DNA of 64,000 bases from NCBI RefSeq assembly GCF_001942345.1, contig NZ_MKKI01000041.1, positions 212,998-276,997 on the forward strand. The letters run 5' to 3'. A program made the position numbers and the translations under genes. Within the stretch, counting starts at the first letter, position 1, and every line of letters starts with the position of its first letter. The stretch is from Corynebacterium sp. CNJ-954. GTDB lineage: Bacteria; Actinomycetota; Actinomycetes; Mycobacteriales; Mycobacteriaceae. Positions 63,900 to 64,000 of this stretch are shown here, in pieces. The notes under the pieces were generated by a model that ran no database searches, was not told the origin of the DNA, and saw nothing but the letters and a program-made list of their open reading frames with translations.

Positions 63900-64000
63900 A
63901 TGACGACAACAGACAAGAAGACGTCACCTGCCAAGGGTGGTGTCGCCGCAGACAACGGGTTCACCGCTGAAGAACAACAGTGGGTGGACAAGAAGAAGTA
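63900..64000 (+). CDS. Unknown protein, N-terminus only
   Basis: Starts MTTTDKKTSPAKGGVAADNG and runs off the right edge after 33 codons, with FTAEEQQWVDKKK at the end. The visible part is hydrophilic and Lys-rich, with no signal peptide, and might be the cytosolic lead of a membrane or soluble protein. GGAGGT lies 11 nt before the ATG. Function cannot be assigned. The upstream operator-like repeats suggest tight regulation. Confidence 0.7.
   Translation, partial: MTTTDKKTSPAKGGVAADNGFTAEEQQWVDKKK

Overview
The window reads as chromosome of a high-GC member of Corynebacterium or a close relative. Supporting features are a mycolyltransferase of the antigen-85/Cmt family, a CtaD with the corynebacterial layout and TTG start, a glpD / flavoprotein / diacylglycerol-kinase locus arranged as in mycobacteria, PhoR-like and MtrA-like direct-repeat sites, and a very consistent leaderless start pattern (a TANNNT-like -10 box, 7 nt, then ATG or GTG). 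No rRNA, tRNA, CRISPR array or insertion sequence was recognised.

Layout. 1-2.8 kb: a Rieske oxygenase with its reductase (cut by the window edge), divergent from a ProC-like reductase. 2.9-4.4 kb: a secreted lamin-tail/propeller protein. 4.5-12.15 kb: a defence island, one minus-strand operon mcrB-mcrC-nudix-PLD/DEAD helicase, with a small ORF at its end; the helicase part is visibly less GC-rich than the neighbours. 12.2-13.6 kb: an intact mycolyltransferase followed by a truncated tandem copy. 13.8-17.7 kb: a VOC protein, two paralogous small secreted proteins, and a GntR-MFS operon. 17.7-21.7 kb: ctaD, a LysR regulator, a short-chain dehydrogenase and a tiny protein. 21.8-26.1 kb: DAG kinase, a frameshifted FAD-linked oxidase and divergent glpD. 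26.1-27.6 kb: a methyltransferase and a coupled unknown. 27.6-37.6 kb: four tandem OafA-like acyltransferases with SGNH domains, the third broken by two frameshifts. 37.8-39.4 kb: GNAT and aldo/keto reductase. 39.4-45.9 kb: a dipeptide-type ABC importer ending in a fused CMD/AhpD protein, divergent from an FAD/NAD(P) protein coupled to a 3-methyladenine glycosylase. 48.7-52.4 kb: cupin, YdeI-like protein, an unknown coupled to cystathionine gamma-synthase, and an acetyltransferase. 52.4-58.6 kb: a large secreted protein behind a six-copy 9-bp repeat array, a lipoprotein, alkaline phosphatase behind a Pho-box-like array, and a frameshifted dicarboxylate symporter. 58.7-64 kb: an endonuclease-like gene bracketed by two related hairpins, signal peptidase I, an ABC ATPase, a large unknown, and the start of a gene that leaves the window.

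Themes. Cell-envelope modification (mycolyltransferase, acyltransferase array, secreted proteins, signal peptidase) is prominent, beside one modification-dependent restriction island. Four frameshifts occur in otherwise intact genes, three of them equivalent to losing one base. They may be true pseudogenes or assembly errors, and this should be settled before any of these genes is called dead. The most unusual non-coding elements are the 9-bp GTNAC array at 52450, the 32-bp perfect hairpin at 54505 and the paired GTTCTAGCC hairpins at 58646 and 59876.
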